Source: Azolla caroliniana (lineage: Eukaryota > Polypodiophyta). From it: a stretch of DNA of 64,000 bases. The position numbers and the translations under genes were made by a program. The stretch is taken from positions 8,928,001-8,992,000 of the forward strand of contig JBHGNT010000005.1 of NCBI GenBank assembly GCA_043228905.1, read 5' to 3'. The notes under the pieces were generated by a model, which saw only the letters and a list, made by a program, of their open reading frames with translations, did no database searches and had not been told where the DNA came from. Each line of letters starts with the position of its first letter. Position 1 is the first letter of the stretch. Positions 25,550-37,786 of this stretch are shown one piece after another.

Positions 25550-27060
25550 ATAAAAAACAGGATGAATTGTGAGGACCATGCGTGAACAGAAACCATATGC
25601 TTTTTTGAGGAAAATCATTAGTGCACATGAATTTGTATTAAAATACAGTAATGATGCAGACCTATGCATGCTTATTTCAGAAGATGAATGCATAAAAAGT
25701 TGAAGCATATGAAAAGCATCTATGGTGTAGTCATAAAAATATATCCATGCTTCTTTCTCGAATGCAGGAAAAGCTGCAGTTCTTCTTAACATGAATATGC
25801 ATCAGAAACACAGCTTTCATTACATCAAAATGACAGCTTTCATTTCGCTCAGGGTGCAGGAAAAGTTGCAGTTTTCTTACCATAGATGCAGAAATGCAGA
25901 TTTCTTCAGTCATGTAGAAATATCTAGGAGTAAAATATAAAGAATGAAGTACGCACATTGAATTCGAGTCTGAACAGAACTTCACATTTCCTTTCATTTC
26001 AGAGGCAGGAAAAGTTGTTGCAGTTCTCATACCATGAATGCAGAGACACGGCCAGATTTCTTTCCTGACTAAAATATCCATGCGTATAGCTACAGAGAAG
26101 GATACAGACCTCGAAAATCCATGCATGAACAGAGACAACATGCTTCCTTTTTCTTAAGATGCAGGAAAAGTTGCAAATGTCCATTGCATGGATGTAGAAA
26201 CACGGATTTCTTCCCTTACAAAAGATCAATTTATAATGATAATACCGTAACTAATGCAGACGTAGAAAATCCATGTCTGAACTGTTTGTGCTAGAAACAT
26301 TGCACAGTTTCTAAACATGAATCCAGAAAAAGGAAAAGATTGGTTCCCTACCAGAAATATATGTGTAAAATGCACGGGCTGATGTACACCTAGACATATC
26401 CATGGCTGAATAGAAACTTCATGCTTCTTCATGGAGGATGATGTTGCAAAGTTTCTTACCACGAATGTAGCATTAAAGACACGGATTTCTCCTTTTAACC
26501 AAGCTTTTTCAACGTGTAAAAATACAAGAATGATGCAGACCTAGAAAAGGCCATATCTGGACAGAAACTGTATGCTTCTTGAATATGGAGGAAAATTTAC
26601 AGATTCTCTTCGCCTGAATGTAGCATTAGAAGAAAATGATCTCCTCTGAACCCATGCACAAAAAAATCCAAAGAATGACAATGCAGACATCCTGAATTCC
26701 ATGGCTGACCAAGAAACTGCGCTCCTTTGATCCTTACCAAAAATATATGTCAACATGTGAGCCAAAAACTAGACGGAATGATCATAGAGACTTCCAGAAA
26801 TCCACGTGTAGTCGACTGACAAGAAAAAATGCATTTCTCCAAACATTACCAAAAAATAAATCAAGACGTACAAAAAAAACACACAGATTGATGATGCAGA
26901 CATATATAATTCTATGAATGATTAGCAGAAACTGCATTTCTCTGACCATTAAGATATAACCACTATGGGCACCAAAAAACACAGTTCAAGAATGATGATG
27001 GAGACAACAGACATAGAGAATTTCTACGGCTGAACAAAGAAACTGAATTTCTTCATTTCA
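25550..27060. repeat. Degenerate tandem repeat, ~110-155 bp units
   Basis: Ten or so diverged units share the word order: ATGCAGAC, then GAAAATCCATG, GAACAGAAAC, TGCTTCTT, then ATGCAGGAAAAGTTGCAG and TTTCTTACCA. Recognisable unit starts include 25,653, 26,101, 26,254, 26,537, 26,683, 26,894 and 27,005. It lies in the 5' part or first intron of the MNS1-like gene. Each unit carries a TTTCTTACC-like splice-site-similar word, but frames in it are short. Confidence 0.6.
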
Positions 27061-27083
27061 TACCAAAAGATACATCAACACAG

Positions 27084-27087
<4 letters not shown>

Positions 27088-27145
<58 letters not shown>

Positions 27146-27454
27146 GTGAGAGATGTGAGGGGGCATATGTACCATGATGATATATATGATGGCGCTAGCA
27201 AGCAAGCAGGCAAACACTGTCGAGATTCTTCCCTCAAAACGGCGGCGGTTTGATCGTGGGATTCCAAAACCAAAACTCAGAGACGACACAAAATTTGGTG
27301 GTGGCGGAGGCGACGAGACGATGATTTGATGATGATTGATGATTGATGATAGAAGACGAAGACGACGATTATTATTATTATTATTATTATTTATAATTTA
27401 TAATTTATGATTATGATTATGATTATGATTAGTATTAATATTAATATTAATTGT

Positions 27455-27480
<26 letters not shown>
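27088..27480. repeat. Microsatellite cluster at the MNS1 gene 5' end
   Basis: A (GA)n run spans about 27,089-27,142, a TTA/ATT run 27,366-27,392, a GATTAT run near 27,405-27,430, and a (CT)n run about 27,456-27,489. The GA run falls downstream of the candidate ATG at 27,289 on the minus strand, the others upstream of it, so part of the cluster may belong to the promoter or first intron. Confidence 0.8.
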
Positions 27481-27489
<9 letters not shown>

Positions 27490-27494
<5 letters not shown>

Positions 27495-30400
27495 ATTGTT
27501 TTGATCTCTTCATATGCACCCTTTGCCTTCCGACACACACAACTAACTCTTGCGGAACGTGAGAAATCATGTACATACATACATATGTCTGTAGCCCAAA
27601 TCTGGTGAGGCCATCCATCGGTCGGGCAATGATGGCGCACTTTTGTGTCCCTCATATTTTGATGATCACTTTGACGTAACAACTGAGTGGTCTGGCCCCC
27701 GTTAACATTATTCAGCCCATTGGTTGATCTTTCGCTTCTTTGTATCGTGTGGAGGACCTACTACATCAACTGTTATACAGTGTAATTGATGCCATTAAAT
27801 AAACTCATACTTTGCCTCAAGAATGCTCAAAAATCACCAAGTTCAAGCCTCCTCAACTACGTCTCCCACCTCTTTGACACCTAGAATACCCTTACAATAA
27901 AACTGGCAAAGATGAAGAATATCCATGTAGATGGATTGTGGATCCTACTAATTCATGGCACTTCTATAGCTCAATAACACAACATATATCCCATTCTCTT
28001 GCCCTTAGCTCTCACATTCCTAGTTACCCACCCAATTTCATTCAATTAATGATCTTATGGGTGTCCTTGATCCTTCAAAGAAGTTGATGCCACGAAAACT
28101 AGTCAACACAAGTTTCAAAGTTGCACATGGGTTTTCAAAGGTGGCAAGCTCTCTTTATGATTAAATTATAGTTTAGTCACGTGAATGTGATTCGGTCATA
28201 AAATAAGATTAGAACTCACTTAAAAGGGAGTTCATATGGAAGTAGCTCATTATCTTGCCAACAAAAGGGTAAACAATGATAAATTTCTGCACAATGACCT
28301 CGAGGTAGTTCTCAAGTACTTACGTCAAAAGATGCAATGTCTTTGATACCACTTTTGGAGAATATAATCATCGCTCAAAGTTGTTGGTGGGTTTCTCATA
28401 AGTACTCGCCACAAATAAGCTAAGGAAGTTAAAATGAACCATCTATTAGCTTTAACCTTGTTTCTTATTTCCGAGTTTTTCTTGTTTTTGTAGTATTGTA
28501 CGTTTTACATTTTATTTTTTCGTTTTTTTCTCCTCGCCGATGAATCAGGCTAACTATTGTTAAGTGCAATCCTAAGAAATGGTTAAAATTAATAGGCAAT
28601 TAGGCATCATAAAGATATTCTCTTCCATGACCACCTAGTCATAAGACGAAGAAAGTAAATATCATCAACGAACTTCAAGTGCACCACAATGAATTTTTCA
28701 ATAAATCTCTTTAAGGTTGGTATAGAGAACCACATATGTACTCATGAAAGGCCAAAAGGAAGATTAACCAACATGTACGTCACCTACATGACAAGGCCAA
28801 CCTACCATAGCTCCGTATTGTTAGGCCAAATTAAGAATGGAGAAGACATAGAGACAAGTTCATAGCTTGATGAAAGAGCGAACAAAGCAGAGGATCTTGA
28901 AGATAAGCAACTTGGTGCCTCGAAGAGTACCAATTAAAATACAAAACGTGAGCCTCCGAGCCTCAAAATTTTCTCAAATAGGTTAATTAATGAGAATGAA
29001 GTGAAAGCATCCAAAACAAGGGCAAAAAAAGAGACAAGACCCAAATTAGGTCAAGTGGCAAAGTCTACAATGAGCTTTATCAAAGATTCATGCACAAGCC
29101 AATAAATGACTCATGGAGAACCAAAGGTTGACATGAGAGCGAGGCCCATACATGATAAATAAAAATATGACTTCGAGATCAACAAGAAACATGAGTCCCA
29201 TGGATACATAAATTTTCTTTGAAAGATTATGCCTAGAAAAGAGGTGGCCAAGTTCAAGAAAAGTATTCAAGAAAATGAAAGCTTGGTGAAATGAATTTTG
29301 TGGATTGGATGGTCTACATACATCTTGTGGAAAAAATGGTCATGATAATGTTTTGAAGGAACAAGATAAACAACCCTTAGAATTGGCTGAAGCCTTATGG
29401 GTTCACCATCTAACTAGGTAGGATGTCAATAAAGTGGAAGTATTTAATATAGAGAAAGAAGGATCTCATCATGAAAACGGCTTTGCCCACACCATCTTTT
29501 GCGCACATATTAGAGTATGTTCTAGTTTGGTGGGAGTGGATGGGAATCTATGGTGTTTGAGAAGGGAGAGAAATGTGGAAATGTGTCCACTAGAACAAAA
29601 AGTGTGAAGATGCAGATTAAAATTAAAAATTTATAGCTCAAACAATAAGAGTTGATTATGAGAGTGCAAAGGGCATTATCCATTTGTGGAAGGTTGAAAT
29701 CATAGATCACATGGTAAGAGATAATTGCATGAATAAAAAGATCAAGGGTTGAATATCCTCTAAACTTGATGAAGGGGAAAAGATGGACTACAATGCATAA
29801 GTGGAAATAAGGAAACATATATTGAATACAAATACATTAACAAACATTTTGCTGAAACCAAGTATTTCATGTTGCGATTATTCAATTGCTTTTAGAATGA
29901 GCTTTCAAGTATCTTTGAAGGTTCTTCTATCAGTATCATCAAAATGGTATTCATTAATTGAAAAGTTCCTCGTCATGTGATTTACAACTTTATCTTTATC
30001 AATATGTTGTAGATGGCTTCTTATAACCTATTCTCTTATATGAGCTTTGTAAGTTGCATGATTCTATATGGCTTGTACATGTTATTATACCCCTTGGTAT
30101 TGTAATTGGGTTTATTGTAATAGCCACACTTGTATCTTGGAGATGTAATATTGGTCCATTTGTCAAAGCCATATGGCGTGTGTAAACAAATTGGTTTTGA
30201 CTCTCGATATTAAAGTCGATTGCCATTTTGGGCTTGTGAATGCCTTGTAGGTATCGTAAATTTTGGCATGTAATTTTGCCCACAATATATTGTATTTTAC
30301 ACAATACAAAGCAACACTTTTTTATAAATTCTTGTGCATATTGTAATTTTTGTTTGTGCATATTACACCATAACAATCAATCAGACGTGTTGCTTCTTTC

Positions 30401-30500
30401 AATATTACGTCATAATTGGGCAAACATATATCTATCCATAATAGTGCAACAAGAAATTGAAAATTGATGTCAGATATATCTGGTAGATGTGTTGTACATT
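27490..30500. other. Intergenic, no gene recognised
   Basis: No frame longer than about 125 codons and no family motif was found on either strand. The texture from 28 to 29.5 kb (many short frames, codon-like stretches broken by stops) suggests an old transposon, but I could not name it. Confidence 0.4.
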
Positions 30501-30504
30501 GTCA

Positions 30505-30612
30505 CCCAACCCGGGAAAGTAATATTTGCACCTAACCCGGAAAAGTAATTGTCTGCACCTAACTCGGTATCAATTTAATGGATCCATCCACCTAACCCGG
30601 GGCCAAATTCAA
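30505..30612. repeat. CACCTAACCCGG motif cluster
   Basis: Four variants of CACCTAACCCGGGAAAGTAAT occur within about 110 bp (near 30,507, 30,529, 30,557 and 30,590), the first starting CACCCAACC. Short repeats of this kind are typical of subterminal regions of DNA transposons, and an ORF of unknown family follows at 30,885. Confidence 0.55.
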
Positions 30613-30884
30613 TCCAACTACGTGCAAAGATTCTGTTTCAATGTTCAAAAAACGGTCACCTCCATCAGACAATTATATGATGTTGATACAGAAGTAATTA
30701 ACTCTATTAGAGCTACCATAATCACATGAATTGAATCAGACGATTATAATTGCTTTGATTAGGATCATATTATCGCCCTCATTATCATATTGCTCCACAT
30801 TATCATACTACTCTCATTCTCATATTGCCCTCAATTACACATTGTTCTTTTTAACACTTTGCCCTCATTTCAAACTTGTGATCA

Positions 30885-31395
30885 TGGATGATTCATATGG
30901 GTTAGTGGATGAAACACAATTTCTATTTGAGTCAGAATTCGAATCGAAGGATTCGTTCTCAGATTTAGAAACTTCGAATGAATCAATTGATGGTTAAGGG
31001 TCTAACGATGTCGACATCGATGATGACTTGGATCCCTTCATGTTTTGTTCGCCAAGGTATTTTGTGCTTAATGAAGGTAGGTATAACTTAATGGTTAAAG
31101 ATTTATTAGGACACATAAAGGTTACGATAGAATCTTTAAAAGAGATCACAAAGGGTGCACCTCTCATGATCTTAGCATGGAGGCACATGAAGACTCGATT
31201 CTTGCTAAAAAATGAGCATGAACTCTACTTAAAGTTGTCGCCACATCTAAGGGTATCATATGTAGAGCAATGGCAGTCCATCATATTGCACACACATGGG
31301 GGGACATCCCATTACCCACTCTCACAAACTCTTAAAGAGTTGAAGAAACATTGGGCCATGGATCTTCGCAATCATGGAATAGCTAGTTCATACGT
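30885..31395 (+). pseudogene. Unidentified ORF cut by a gypsy LTR
   Basis: The frame starts MDDSYGLVDETQFLFESEFE, is interrupted by TAA after about 37 codons and continues in the same frame from about 31,000: FMFCSPRYFVLNEG, then LGHIKVTIESLKEITKGAPL, MKTRFLLKNEHELYLKL and IILHTHGGTSHYPLSQTLKE. The last stretch, with spaced H residues and a K/W-rich turn, faintly resembles the zinc-binding start of integrase-like proteins, but this is weak. The frame runs straight into the LTR boundary at 31,396, so the rest was separated by the insertion. It is most likely a gene of a DNA transposon whose end is marked by the motif cluster just upstream. Confidence 0.45.
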
Positions 31396-32057
31396 TGTCG
31401 CGTTGTTACGCGCGTGCGTGGAGAACGAGGCGGGACCACCGGGATCTTGGACCGAGAAATAGTTGAGAAGGAGGAGAACGGGAAGGCAACGGACACGCTT
31501 GCACACACACAAACACGGGAGCACACAGGATTCACAGTCCAACAACACAGCAAAACGAGACGACTAGAAGTCCGAGTATATGAACACGTATGTATATAAA
31601 TATATATATATATATATTGAGACAGTTACATCTAACAGGCCGGCAATGTGAACACCGACGCCTGTTCACTCACACACAGAAGAGCGAGATGGAGACTCTG
31701 CCGGAAGCACACGGGCGTTCCGCGGAGTGGAGTAAGCCTCCCGAAAACCTGCGCAAAATGACTATGGAGAGTGACAGAGGAGAAGGGCTCGGTCCCAGTC
31801 TAGCAGCACTTCGTCCTCTCTAACGCGCGATACCTTTTCCATTCCTCTCCTTCTCTTTTATAGCCCAAGGAGGGAGGCCGTTATCATCCGTTACATCACA
31901 TTAATTCTCTCCCTATTGAATGCGTGCTACCTAGGATTTCACCTCAGCTAACTTGTACCTACCTACTTACTATACAACGAAAAGTGTGCTTGCGTGTAAG
32001 GGCCGGTTTACACGCACTAAACTCAGTTTCCGCCTAGGGACGGTTTTCTTCACGACA
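31396..32057 (-). repeat. Ty3/gypsy 3' LTR (family A)
   Basis: This 662-bp LTR in minus orientation begins TGTCGTGAAG (at 32,057) and ends CAACGCGACA (at 31,396), with TG...CA ends. It matches, in inverse orientation and over its whole length, the plus-strand LTR at 48,025-48,680. A TATA-like TTTATAG word lies near 31,858. A polypurine tract (AGGTGGGGGCGGA on the minus strand) abuts its 5' end at 32,058-32,070, which shows that it is the 3' LTR of the element to its right. A run of AT repeats sits near 31,595-31,618. Confidence 0.9.
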
Positions 32058-32132
32058 TCCGCCCCCACCTAACCGCGCATCCACCGGTATGCGCCAAAAT
32101 TGGGCTATTGTTGGAGAAAACCGGTCCGTGCT

Positions 32133-33250
32133 TTACTCCTCGTCTTCCGGTTCGTCATCCGCCTCGGACCGCCCGTCGTCGCCGTCCATGCTTTCCAGAT
32201 CCAGCTCGCACTCATGTCGTTTCTTAAATGCTTTGACCCTCTTCCCCGCTATCGGTATTGCCATCCTCGTACCGTCGAGCTCCGCAAGATGGTAGGTCCC
32301 GTTGTTGTTGGCGCCTGTCACCACGTAAGGCCCGAACCACCTCCTTGCAAACTTCCGCGTTGCCTTGTGCTGGTTGTCGAGGCTGCTGTCATACACTAGG
32401 ACCCAGTCACCTTCCTCGATTTTCTTCGGTTGCAGTCGGTGAGTCCGGTCAAACCGCCCTTTGTTCTTCAACCTTGCCAACCGAAGCTTCTCCGCGGCTC
32501 GATCCACGTCCTCCGGCCTTCGCTCGAGCTGTCGAATCCGTGCCGCTAGCAGCTCCTCCCGACTCATCTCATCTCTCCAGTCCACCGTGGCCCATGAGGA
32601 GATGGTTCGCTGTGTTGGCATGATCGGCCTTTGTCCGTACATAAGCTCTGCCGGCATGAACCCGGTTACCGAACTGTGCGTAGTTCGGTTCGCCCACAAG
32701 GCATAAGGTAACAGTCGTGGCCAGTTCCCGACTTGGCCTTCGCACACCCGTACTAGCGCTTTGACAATCGGCCCGTGTCCGCGCTCCACCTTCCCGTTAG
32801 CCTCCAGATTGTACGCCGTGGTGAGCGAGAGTTTGACCCCTAGTCGGTCAAACAACTCTTCAGCCTCTTGTGCGTCCAACTCTCCGCGGTCAGCCACGAT
32901 CCTCCCGACGCACCCGTACCGACACACTACCTCTTCGATCAGGAACCAGCATACTACCGCGGTTGTCTTGTTCTGCAGTGCCCGGCCTTCCACCTGGTTC
33001 GTTAAGTATTCCCGCGCAAGCACTAGGTATCGCATATGTCCAACTCCCATCGGCATCGTCACCAAGTCCACCATCCACTTGAAATGGACGGTCAGAGGGT
33101 AGGTCGGGTGAAGCTCATCTCGGTGTCGGACTGTGGAGTGCATCTGACAGCTTTCGCAAGTCGTCATGAACCGATGCATGTCCCGGTACAGTCCCGGCCA
33201 CTAGTACTTCCCTTTTAGCTTCTCAAACGTGGCCCACGTTCCGTAGTGTC
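32133..33250 (-). pseudogene. Ty3/gypsy integrase region (family A)
   Basis: The open part (33,179-32,133, 348 residues) begins inside the HHCC finger (CESCQ) and continues through an integrase core with the three acidic catalytic residues visible: D in WMVDLVTMP, D in IVADRGELDAQ and E in ANGKVERGH. A C-terminal region with GDWVLVYD and a KFARRWFGPYVVTG strand follows, then an acidic tail that ends just before the polypurine tract. Immediately upstream an in-frame TAG (near 33,201) replaces a codon where relatives have a W, so the finger is cut. The enzyme would insert the cDNA into host DNA. The domain looks intact, but the polyprotein is not. Confidence 0.85.
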
Positions 33251-33777
33251 CGGCCCAGGGACTCTTGTGGTAGGCCTCCAGCAATTCCTCCTATTCCTCC
33301 TTCTTTGCCACCACTCGGAGTGGGATGCCGTCCCTCTTCTTTGTTCGGGAAGGAAGAATAGATACACTTTCTTCCGGATCCGGTTGGTCTCTTCCTTTGT
33401 CCACGCCGTGTTCGGTGTCATTGTTTTCAGGAGCCCGCCGATCTGGAGCCACTCCCCGTCATACTTGCTCTCGTCGAATTCGTTAAGTGCCAGAGTGCTC
33501 CCCTTTCTGGTTGTCACGTATGCCGCCTCGAAGAAATCTACGCCGACTTCCTCGTAATCCGAAACCATGTTGTCCTCGTTTTCGAACCTCGCCCTTGAGA
33601 GCATGTTGGCCATGGCATTGTCTTTTCCGAAAATGTGTCGTATCTCCGGATTCAGGGCCTTGATGTACGCTATCCACCTGAGCATTGCCAGGTCCAGCGT
33701 TGCGCATCTGGAAACCATGCCGAGAATTGGCAGGCAGTCCGTCTCTATTATTAACTCTGTCCCGATCAGGTAGTCTT
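33215..33777 (-). pseudogene. Ty3/gypsy RNase H end and linker (family A)
   Basis: This segment (minus) carries the end of the RNase H domain and the connector to integrase: LAMLRWIAYIKALNPEIRHI followed by FGKDNAMANMLSRAR. The frame is lost near 33,345 by an indel, and a TAG sits near 33,295 in the original frame. The right border at 33,777 is the target site of the copia insertion; the coding sequence resumes at 39,341 in the same frame. Confidence 0.8.
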
Positions 33778-34495
33778 TGACGGGAACCTAACGTTCCTTA
33801 TGCACGACGCTCGGCCACAACCGAGCGTAGAATGATACACAGAAAATGGGAAGAAAAACACGACACAAAGGAGAGGAAGATATACACACACTATACAGGA
33901 GGTTTACGTGGAAAACCCCAAACTAAGGGAAAAACCACGGCAGTCCACAGGCTGCAAACTGTCACTATGTAAGAATGTACAAAACAGTGAGTCCACGGAG
34001 TCAACGACCTCGTGCTCACGATCTTCGCCACAGGTGGCGGTTACAACAGAGGCAACGACCTCGTTCTCTCTCTCTCTCTCTCTGTATAGTTACACACACT
34101 GATTTCGTGCACGACAGAAATTGACCACACCTTCCTAAAAGTTTGCCCTAAGTCATATTTATACTAATATGACTTTTCGGCTATTTACAAATATAGCCTC
34201 GATGGGCTCTCAGAAACATATTTACGAATATGTCTCTTCCTCCGGTTCTCACCGGTTCTGCACCATCCGGCTCTCCGTAGCCGGGTACTCCTCATCCGGT
34301 TCACACCGGGCCTGCACCATCCGGCTCTCCATAGCCGGGTACTCCTCATCCGGTTCACACCGGGCCTGTATCATCCGGCTCTCCGTAGCCGGGTACTCCT
34401 CATTCGGTTTCGGCTAAGGCCTATCGGCCTCGGCCGAGTTTGTTCGTCGGCACTGTTCTTCTCCCTTCCCATCCGGAGGGACCTGTCTCCCAACA
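33778..34495 (-). repeat. Copia 3' LTR
   Basis: This is a 718-bp LTR. Its U3 part (34,220-34,430) holds three tandem units of about 51-54 bp with the inverted words CCGGCT and AGCCGG. A TATAAATATGA promoter word (minus strand) lies near 34,160, and a (CT)n run at 34,060-34,083 falls in R/U5. It differs from the 5' LTR mainly in U3 repeat copies, CT run length and a few substitutions. Confidence 0.93.
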
Positions 34496-34505
34496 AACTC
34501 CCCCT

Positions 34506-37500
34506 TCACTCCGGCATGGGGTGTCTTACCAATCCGATTCTCTTCCGGCATGCATCCAGCTTGTCGGGTGTCAGCACTTTGGTCAGCATATCTGACCCGT
34601 TCTCGGCCGTGTGGATCTTCGTTAGTGCGAACTCCTGGTCATCTACTGTTTCCCGGATCCAGTGATACCTCCGCTGGATATGCTTCGTCCGGGAATGGTA
34701 GGCCGCATTTTTAGCAAGGTGGATGGCACTTTGACTGTCGCAGTAGAGTTGGTATTCCTTTTGCCGTATACCGAGCACTCCGATGAAGTCCTTCATCCAT
34801 AAAATTTCCTTGCCGGCTTCCACAGCCGCCATGTACTCCGCCTCAGTGGTTGACAATGCAATCGTCTTCTGCAGCCTCGACTGCCACGAAATAGCTCTCC
34901 TTGCATATGTCATCACATACCCGGATGTAGACCGGCTGGTATCCACATCAGCCGACATGTCCGAATCGGTGAAACCGTCCAGTTGAGGTTTTCCGGAGCC
35001 GAATCGGAGACACATATTTGAAGTGCCCTTCAAATACCGGAGTATCCATTTGACCGCGTTCCAATGCTCCTTGCCGGGATTACTCATGAACCGGCTCACC
35101 ACTTCGACTGCGTATCCTATATCCGGTCGGGTACACACCATAGCGTACATCAAGCTCCCAACGGCAGAGGCATATGGAATCTTCATCATATCCGCCTTCT
35201 CTTCTTTCGTCTTCGGGCTTTGCTTGCTGGATAGCCTGCAGTTTGCCGGAAGTGTCGATCTGACCGGTTTCGCTTCTGACATGTTGAACCGGTGAAGCAT
35301 CTTTGTCACATACTTCTCCTGTGACAGCCATAGTTGCTTCTTTAACCGGTCCCGAATGATGTGCATCCCCAACATTTGTCTTGCGGGACCCAAGTCTTTC
35401 ATTGAGAAGGTCCGGTTGAGAGCCTTCTTCAGCATCCGTATTTTGACTTGGTCACGTCCGACGATCAAGATGTCATCCACGTATAGGAGGAGTATTAAGA
35501 AGTCGCCTCCTTCGAACTTCTTCACAAACACACAGTGATCGGCCTGTGTCTTGTGGTACCCTTGATCGGTCATGAAGGAGTCGAACTTCCGGTACCATTG
35601 CCGGGGAGCCTGCTTCAGTCCGTATAGGCTCTTCTTCAACCGGCATACCAGGTGCTCCTGCCCTTTCTCCACAAATCCTTCCGGTTGCTGCATGTAGATC
35701 TCCTCTTCGAGGTCGCCGTGAAGGAATGCCGTCTTCACGTCCAGCTGCTCTATACCTCAAGGTCCATGCTTGCTGCTATACTCAGCACCGTCCGGATGGA
35801 GGTCATCTTTACTACCGGAGCAAATATCTCGTCGAAGTCCACGCCCTTCTTCTGCTGGAACCCTTTCACCACGATCCTGGCTTTGTATCTCGGAGGGTTG
35901 CCAGCATCTCCCGGTTTCAACTTGTACACCCACTTGTTTCGGAGTGCCCGCTTTCCTTTCGGCAGCTCCACCAATTCGTACGTATGGTTCTCATGCAGGG
36001 AATCCATCTCGTCCTGCATGGCACTTAACCATTTTCGGCTGAGGGTGTCTTCCTTCATTTCTTCGAAGCTTTCCGGCTCCCCCTCATCGGTCAGCAGAAC
36101 ATGCTCTGCATCCGGAAATCTCCGGGGGGCCCTTCTCTCTCTGAGAGGATATCTCTGTCTTTGGGCTTCGGTGACCGGCTCATCCATGTGCTCTTCATCC
36201 GAATCCGATTCGGGGTCTTGGCCGGTTCCGGTCTCAGCTTCCTCTACTTCTTCTTCTGTCGGTTCGGTATCCTCACCGTAACCGGCTGGTTCCTCGAGTG
36301 CTAACCGGTCTCTTGCCGGTTGGGTCTGCTCATCGTAGAGTCTATCCTTACCTGTCGACTCGGAGTTCATTATCTTCTTCTCCGACTCCCAGTCGGCGAG
36401 CGTCTTGTCCTCCATGAAGATAATATCTCGACTCCGGAATACCTTCTTGTCGACCGGGTCCCACACTCGGTAGCCGAACTCATCGTCACCGTAACCGAGG
36501 AATATGCATGGCCGGGTCTTTGGATCTAACTTACCTCTCCGGTCCTTAGCTACATGCACGTAAGCGAGACACCCGAACTCCTTCAGATGCCGGTAGGATA
36601 CTTCCTTACCGGTCCACACTCTCTGTGGCGTGTCTCCGTCCAAGGGTACTGAGGGTGATCTATTTATCACGTATGTCGCCGTCGACAGTGCCTCAGCCGA
36701 AAACTTCTTGGGTAGTTTTGCATGCGCTAGCATACTCCGGACCCTCTCCATTATGGTCCGGTTCATCCTCTCGGCCAGTCCGTTTAGTTCCGGCGTCTTC
36801 AGCACGGTAAATTCGAGCCGGATTCCCTTCGAGCGGCAGTACTCCTTGAACTGCCCCCGGTACTCTCCTCCATTATCTGCTCGAACCGCCTTCAGCTTCC
36901 GGCCGGTTTCTCTTTCCACTCTCGCGTGGAGCTCTTTGAAGACGGATAACACCTGATCCTTTGTCTTCAACGGTGTGGCCCACAGCTTCCGGCTGTGGTC
37001 ATCTATGAACGTTACGAAGTACTGCGCTCCGGCATGTGACTTTGTGTCTACTTGACACACATCCGTATGCACCAACTCCAGTGGTGCATTACGTCTCATC
37101 GGTGGCCTTGGTCGGAAGGAGGTCCGGTTCTGCTTACCGGCCAGACAATCAGTGCACTTCTCTAAGTGCACGTTCTTTACTGGAATGAGGTTGTCGTCTG
37201 CAAGCCTCTTCATCCCCTTCTCACTCATATGACACAGCCTCTTGTGCCACAGCTCACCGGCAGTGTCGGATGCCACGTTCACTTCTTCCGGACATAACCG
37301 GGCATACATCAAGTACAGTGTGTTTACCTTCCGGGCCCGAGCCACAATCAGGTTCCCTTTATTGAACTTCATGACACCGTTCCGGATGCTACCCGTGTAG
37401 CCTTCATCATCTAGCTGACCGGCTGATATCAGGTTCAGATGAACTTCCGGAACGTGTCGGATATCCTTCAGCAGCAACTTGCATCCGGTTGGTGTTGTCA

Positions 37501-37723
37501 GCCACACGTCTCCTATGCCGACAATTCGGCATATACCTTCATTCCCCATCCGGACACAGCCGTGGTCACCGGTTGAGTAGGATGTGAAGCATTTCCGGTC
37601 CGGGGTAAGGTGGAACGATGCTCCGAAGTCTACTACCCAGGTCATCTCGTCGCCGGCAAGGTTTATCTCACTCTCCTCGGTGATGAGCATCAACTCTTCT
37701 TCACTTGCCACGATTGTCGTCAT
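34506..37723 (-). pseudogene. Copia pol: protease, integrase, RT, RNase H
   Basis: The upstream frame (37,723-35,750) has the protease box WVVDFGASFHLT, a GAG pre-integrase finger (ELWHKRLCHMSEKGM, then CTDCLAGKQ), and an integrase core with D in LVHTDVC, D in VRADNGGEY and E in LNGLAERMNR. The RT start follows (RALRNKWVYKLK). The next frame (35,738-34,506) has FLILLLYVDDILIVG, the YVDD catalytic box, and RNase H with TEAEYMAA and an end in copia style. The two frames are separated by a 2-bp TA duplication near 35,752. The protease has F where D-S/T-G is expected. Gag and pol are in the same frame and separated by one TAA at 37,787-37,789. Thus three separate defects would have to be tolerated for function. 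Confidence 0.9.
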
Positions 37724-37786
37724 TCCCTTCCGGTCCGGCCCCCTCCGGTCTTTACCGTTCCGGTCTGTACCGTTCCGGTTCGGGGT

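Noticed and set aside
27058-27289. ATG frame at 27,289 as the first exon of the MNS1-like gene
   Set aside because: It is open and correctly oriented (MSSLSFGFGIP start), but no donor gives a convincing phase match to the exon at 25,469, so it is mentioned only as a candidate.
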